10,674 nucleotides of DNA, taken from UBA10646 sp003456175. GTDB taxonomy: Bacteria > Bacteroidota > Bacteroidia > Chitinophagales > Chitinophagaceae. Below, one piece after another: positions 7,727-10,674 of the stretch; the stretch's first letter is position 1, and each line of letters starts with the position of its first letter. The notes under the pieces were generated by a model. The model worked only from the letters and a program-made list of their open reading frames with translations. It made no database searches and was not told the DNA's origin. The DNA is taken from NCBI GenBank assembly GCA_031976225.1, contig DALYLQ010000081.1:1-10674 (forward strand), in the 5' to 3' direction. The translations under genes were made by a program, and so were the position numbers.

Positions 7727-7763
7727 AAAAATGCCCCCAAGATTGACATTTGGGGGCATTTTT
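7727..7763. terminator. Bidirectional terminator between cas2 and the CRISPR array
   Basis: A perfect 14-bp inverted repeat (AAAAATGCCCCCAA at 7727-7740, TTGGGGGCATTTTT at 7750-7763) encloses a 9-base spacer. The A run on the left and T run on the right give a U-tailed hairpin in both directions. It can therefore end the cas operon on the plus strand and pre-crRNA transcripts arriving on the minus strand. That matches the convergent layout deduced from the tracrRNA. Confidence 0.88.
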
Positions 7764-7826
7764 AATCAGATTTTACGTTCTATTTTTTCTTGTAACCCTT
7801 ACGGGTAAAAGGATTGAGCGTTTGCT
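7764..7826. other. Array flank next to cas2 (leader-distal trailer)
   Basis: These 63 bp lie between the bidirectional terminator and the first repeat. They hold a T-rich tract and a small ACCC-TTAC-GGGT hairpin (about 7797-7808). I saw no degenerate repeat and no coding potential. Given the deduced minus-strand transcription, this is the trailer and not the leader. Confidence 0.55.
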
Positions 7827-10674
7827 GTTGTTATCAAAGAACGTCAATCTAAAGTTTGAAAGCAAATCACAACGCGGTCCAGTTTTCCCATAGTTGGCCG
7901 CTTGTTGTTATCAAAGAACGTCAATCTAAAGTTTGAAAGCAAATCACAACTCACGCTTTCAAAGTAAAGCACAATGAAGTGTTGTTATCAAAGAACGTCA
8001 ATCTAAAGTTTGAAAGCAAATCACAACTAAACGCGTTTGCGGCAGCAGTTACAGCGGTTGTTATCAAAGAACGTCAATCTAAAGTTTGAAAGCAAATCAC
8101 AACTTAATTGGCATTGCTCCATCAATTAACCAAGTTGTTATCAAAGAACGTCAATCTAAAGTTTGAAAGCAAATCACAACTGCTTGGGCACGAACTTGAA
8201 CGGCACTTGGGTTGTTATCAAAGAACGTCAATCTAAAGTTTGAAAGCAAATCACAACTCATTTGTCACCCACTTATGGTTATTCATTGTTGTTATCAAAG
8301 AACGTCAATCTAAAGTTTGAAAGCAAATCACAACTCGTTACCTACGTTAATGTAGTAGCACTCTTGTTGTTATCAAAGAACGTCAATCTAAAGTTTGAAA
8401 GCAAATCACAACACACTGCTATCGGTTAACAAATACTCTTTAGTTGTTATCAAAGAACGTCAATCTAAAGTTTGAAAGCAAATCACAACGACACCGAAAT
8501 GCTGAAAAAGCTAAGTGCTGTTGTTATCAAAGAACGTCAATCTAAAGTTTGAAAGCAAATCACAACAAGTTGGGCAAAGTGGCCAATGGTGCTTTAAGTT
8601 GTTATCAAAGAACGTCAATCTAAAGTTTGAAAGCAAATCACAACCTTTAGAAAGTTGAGCGCATCTTCGTAACAGTTGTTATCAAAGAACGTCAATCTAA
8701 AGTTTGAAAGCAAATCACAACCAGTTGAAAGAAGGTATTGCCCTTCTTGAAGTTGTTATCAAAGAACGTCAATCTAAAGTTTGAAAGCAAATCACAACAA
8801 GCCAATGGCTTGATACGTGTGAACACCAGTTGTTATCAAAGAACGTCAATCTAAAGTTTGAAAGCAAATCACAACACGCTTGCTAATTTATCTGTAGAAT
8901 AAAGGGTTGTTATCAAAGAACGTCAATCTAAAGTTTGAAAGCAAATCACAACAGCCTAGCCATGGTTATCCCCGACCATGGGGTTGTTATCAAAGAACGT
9001 CAATCTAAAGTTTGAAAGCAAATCACAACCTACTACTACTACGGCAAATTCAGCAATAAGTTGTTATCAAAGAACGTCAATCTAAAGTTTGAAAGCAAAT
9101 CACAACTCAAGTTGAAAAGGCTTACGAAACACCCGAGTTGTTATCAAAGAACGTCAATCTAAAGTTTGAAAGCAAATCACAACGAAAGAAAGTATCTGCT
9201 TTTATGTAGTTAAGTTGTTATCAAAGAACGTCAATCTAAAGTTTGAAAGCAAATCACAACCAATTGAACCTCTCTACCATCATCACCTGCGTTGTTATCA
9301 AAGAACGTCAATCTAAAGTTTGAAAGCAAATCACAACAGCAAGGCGCTGCTTACAGCATTCCTGTGTGTTGTTATCAAAGAACGTCAATCTAAAGTTTGA
9401 AAGCAAATCACAACTTGCAAACGATTGCTGCGTTGTAAGAGCAGCGTTGTTATCAAAGAACGTCAATCTAAAGTTTGAAAGCAAATCACAACCATTTGTG
9501 TGTAGTACTAAAGCGTTCATTTGTTGTTATCAAAGAACGTCAATCTAAAGTTTGAAAGCAAATCACAACGCCTTTAAGCTCGTTATCAGCTTTCACTTCG
9601 TGTTGTTATCAAAGAACGTCAATCTAAAGTTTGAAAGCAAATCACAACGCTAACCAATGGTGAAGACAAAGGCATTATGTTGTTATCAAAGAACGTCAAT
9701 CTAAAGTTTGAAAGCAAATCACAACTACAAATGAGAGGGCTGTTAAAGGACAGTTGTTGTTATCAAAGAACGTCAATCTAAAGTTTGAAAGCAAATCACA
9801 ACAGCATAAGCTTGCGCTTGCTTTCATAAAAGGTTGTTATCAAAGAACGTCAATCTAAAGTTTGAAAGCAAATCACAACTTCAACAAAAGAGCAGGCTAT
9901 TGAATACGGGTTGTTATCAAAGAACGTCAATCTAAAGTTTGAAAGCAAATCACAACTCAAACTCGGCACAGATGTACAGCTTGCGAGTTGTTATCAAAGA
10001 ACGTCAATCTAAAGTTTGAAAGCAAATCACAACACAAAATAGAAGGCTTATACCCGGGCGATAAGTTGTTATCAAAGAACGTCAATCTAAAGTTTGAAAG
10101 CAAATCACAACCCAAACTGGCTATCATCGATAAAAATTTTTGTTGTTATCAAAGAACGTCAATCTAAAGTTTGAAAGCAAATCACAACCCCCCGCCGATA
10201 GTGCAGGATGGGCAGCAAGTTGTTATCAAAGAACGTCAATCTAAAGTTTGAAAGCAAATCACAACACATTACTAGGAGGCTTTGCAAAAAACACTGTTGT
10301 TATCAAAGAACGTCAATCTAAAGTTTGAAAGCAAATCACAACTTCAAGCCTTTACGCCTACAGAGTGGAACGGTTGTTATCAAAGAACGTCAATCTAAAG
10401 TTTGAAAGCAAATCACAACAAGGCATCGTACGCATCAGCGGCGTTGACTGTTGTTATCAAAGAACGTCAATCTAAAGTTTGAAAGCAAATCACAACTTCA
10501 TGTTTGGAATATTTGGTGATGTTAAGGTTGTTATCAAAGAACGTCAATCTAAAGTTTGAAAGCAAATCACAACGAGAACAGGTTGAGTTATTGATAGCAC
10601 AATGTTGTTATCAAAGAACGTCAATCTAAAGTTTGAAAGCAAATCACAACGATAACTGGTCACGACCAACCATC
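7827..10674 (-). CRISPR. CRISPR array, 37 repeats of 47 bp, continues past the window
   Basis: The plus-strand repeat begins GTTGTTATCAAAGAACG and ends GAAAGCAAATCACAAC. The first copy is 7827-7873 and the last visible one 10604-10650. I counted 37 copies and saw no mismatch among them. There are 36 complete spacers: 30 of 30 bp, one of 29 (8028-8056), four of 31 (starting 8335, 8567, 9415, 10034) and one of 32 (9570-9601). A cut spacer of 24 bp (10651-10674) reaches the window edge. All spacers differ from one another. The tracrRNA anti-repeat shows that crRNA is made from the minus strand, where the repeat reads GTTGTGATTTGCTTTC onward. The leader should therefore be beyond 10674, and spacers near 7874 should be the oldest. 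The 5-bp ends of the repeat (GTTGT/ACAAC) are inverted. The 47-bp length is typical of Bacteroidota II-C and longer than the usual 36 bp of type II. Confidence 0.98.
7835..7873 (-). promoter_or_regulatory. Possible promoter inside each repeat (shown for repeat 1)
   Basis: On the minus strand each repeat carries two candidate promoter pairs. The first is TTTG (repeat bases 8-11), then 20 bp, then GTTCTTTG (bases 32-39), where the TTTG half of the -7 consensus is kept but TA is not. The second is TTG (bases 2-4), then 18 bp, then TAGATTG (bases 23-29), one T short of TAnnTTTG. Either would start transcripts at or near the following spacer. Repeat-internal promoters are established for Neisseria II-C arrays. 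Here the matches are imperfect, so this is a suggestion repeated 37 times. Confidence 0.35.

Noticed and set aside
7711..7826. Leader of the array between cas2 and the first repeat
   Set aside because: The interval is mostly terminator, and tracrRNA complementarity places crRNA transcription on the minus strand, so the leader should be at the other end.
7711..7826. csn2 or cas4 downstream of cas2
   Set aside because: The array begins 116 bp after cas2, and no open frame of that kind exists. Its absence supports subtype II-C.
9308..9548. Open frames on both strands inside the array (70 aa minus, 60 aa plus)
   Set aside because: Both consist of repeat translations joined by spacers and recur with the repeat, so they are products of the CRISPR array and not genes.

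Overview
The window is a chromosomal segment of a member of the Bacteroidota. The evidence is promoter-like TAnnTTTG elements, weak or absent Shine-Dalgarno sequences, and a compact type II-C CRISPR-Cas locus whose long (47-bp) repeat and tracrRNA are of the kind found in that phylum. The genus cannot be fixed from the sequence. A Chitinophagaceae-like environmental bacterium is a guess.

Layout. Positions 1-36 look like the last codons of an upstream gene, closed by a strong intrinsic terminator (76-100). A short operon follows, with a membrane-anchored serine hydrolase of the class C beta-lactamase fold (176-1549) and a hydroxymethylglutaryl-CoA lyase (about 1586-2431). It ends at another intrinsic terminator (2466-2504). 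The intergenic region to 2659 holds a divergent (minus-strand) tracrRNA with its own promoter and terminator. Then come cas9 (2660-6421, 1253 aa, all nuclease motifs intact), cas1 (6422-7351) and cas2 (7372-7710). No csn2 or cas4 is present, which fits subtype II-C. A bidirectional terminator (7727-7763) separates cas2 from a CRISPR array. The array starts at 7827 and runs off the right edge, with 37 identical 47-bp repeats, 36 complete spacers of 29-32 bp and one cut spacer.

How it works together. The tracrRNA anti-repeat (2618-2635) is an 18-nt perfect copy of one end of the repeat. The characteristic 3' part and terminator of the tracrRNA lie on the minus strand. This fixes the array orientation: crRNAs are read from the minus strand, toward cas2, so array and cas operon are convergent and share the terminator between them. 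The leader and newest spacers should lie to the right of this window, and the spacers next to cas2 should be the oldest. Cas9 with tracrRNA:crRNA would be the interference complex. Cas1 and Cas2, with Cas9, would carry out spacer acquisition.

The system is a recognisable II-C locus, not a new type. Points worth a second look are the tracrRNA promoter overlapping the cas9 start, possible promoters inside every repeat, a Cas2 C-terminus resembling a sliding-clamp-binding peptide, and cas9 being clearly more AT-rich than cas1 and the host genes.
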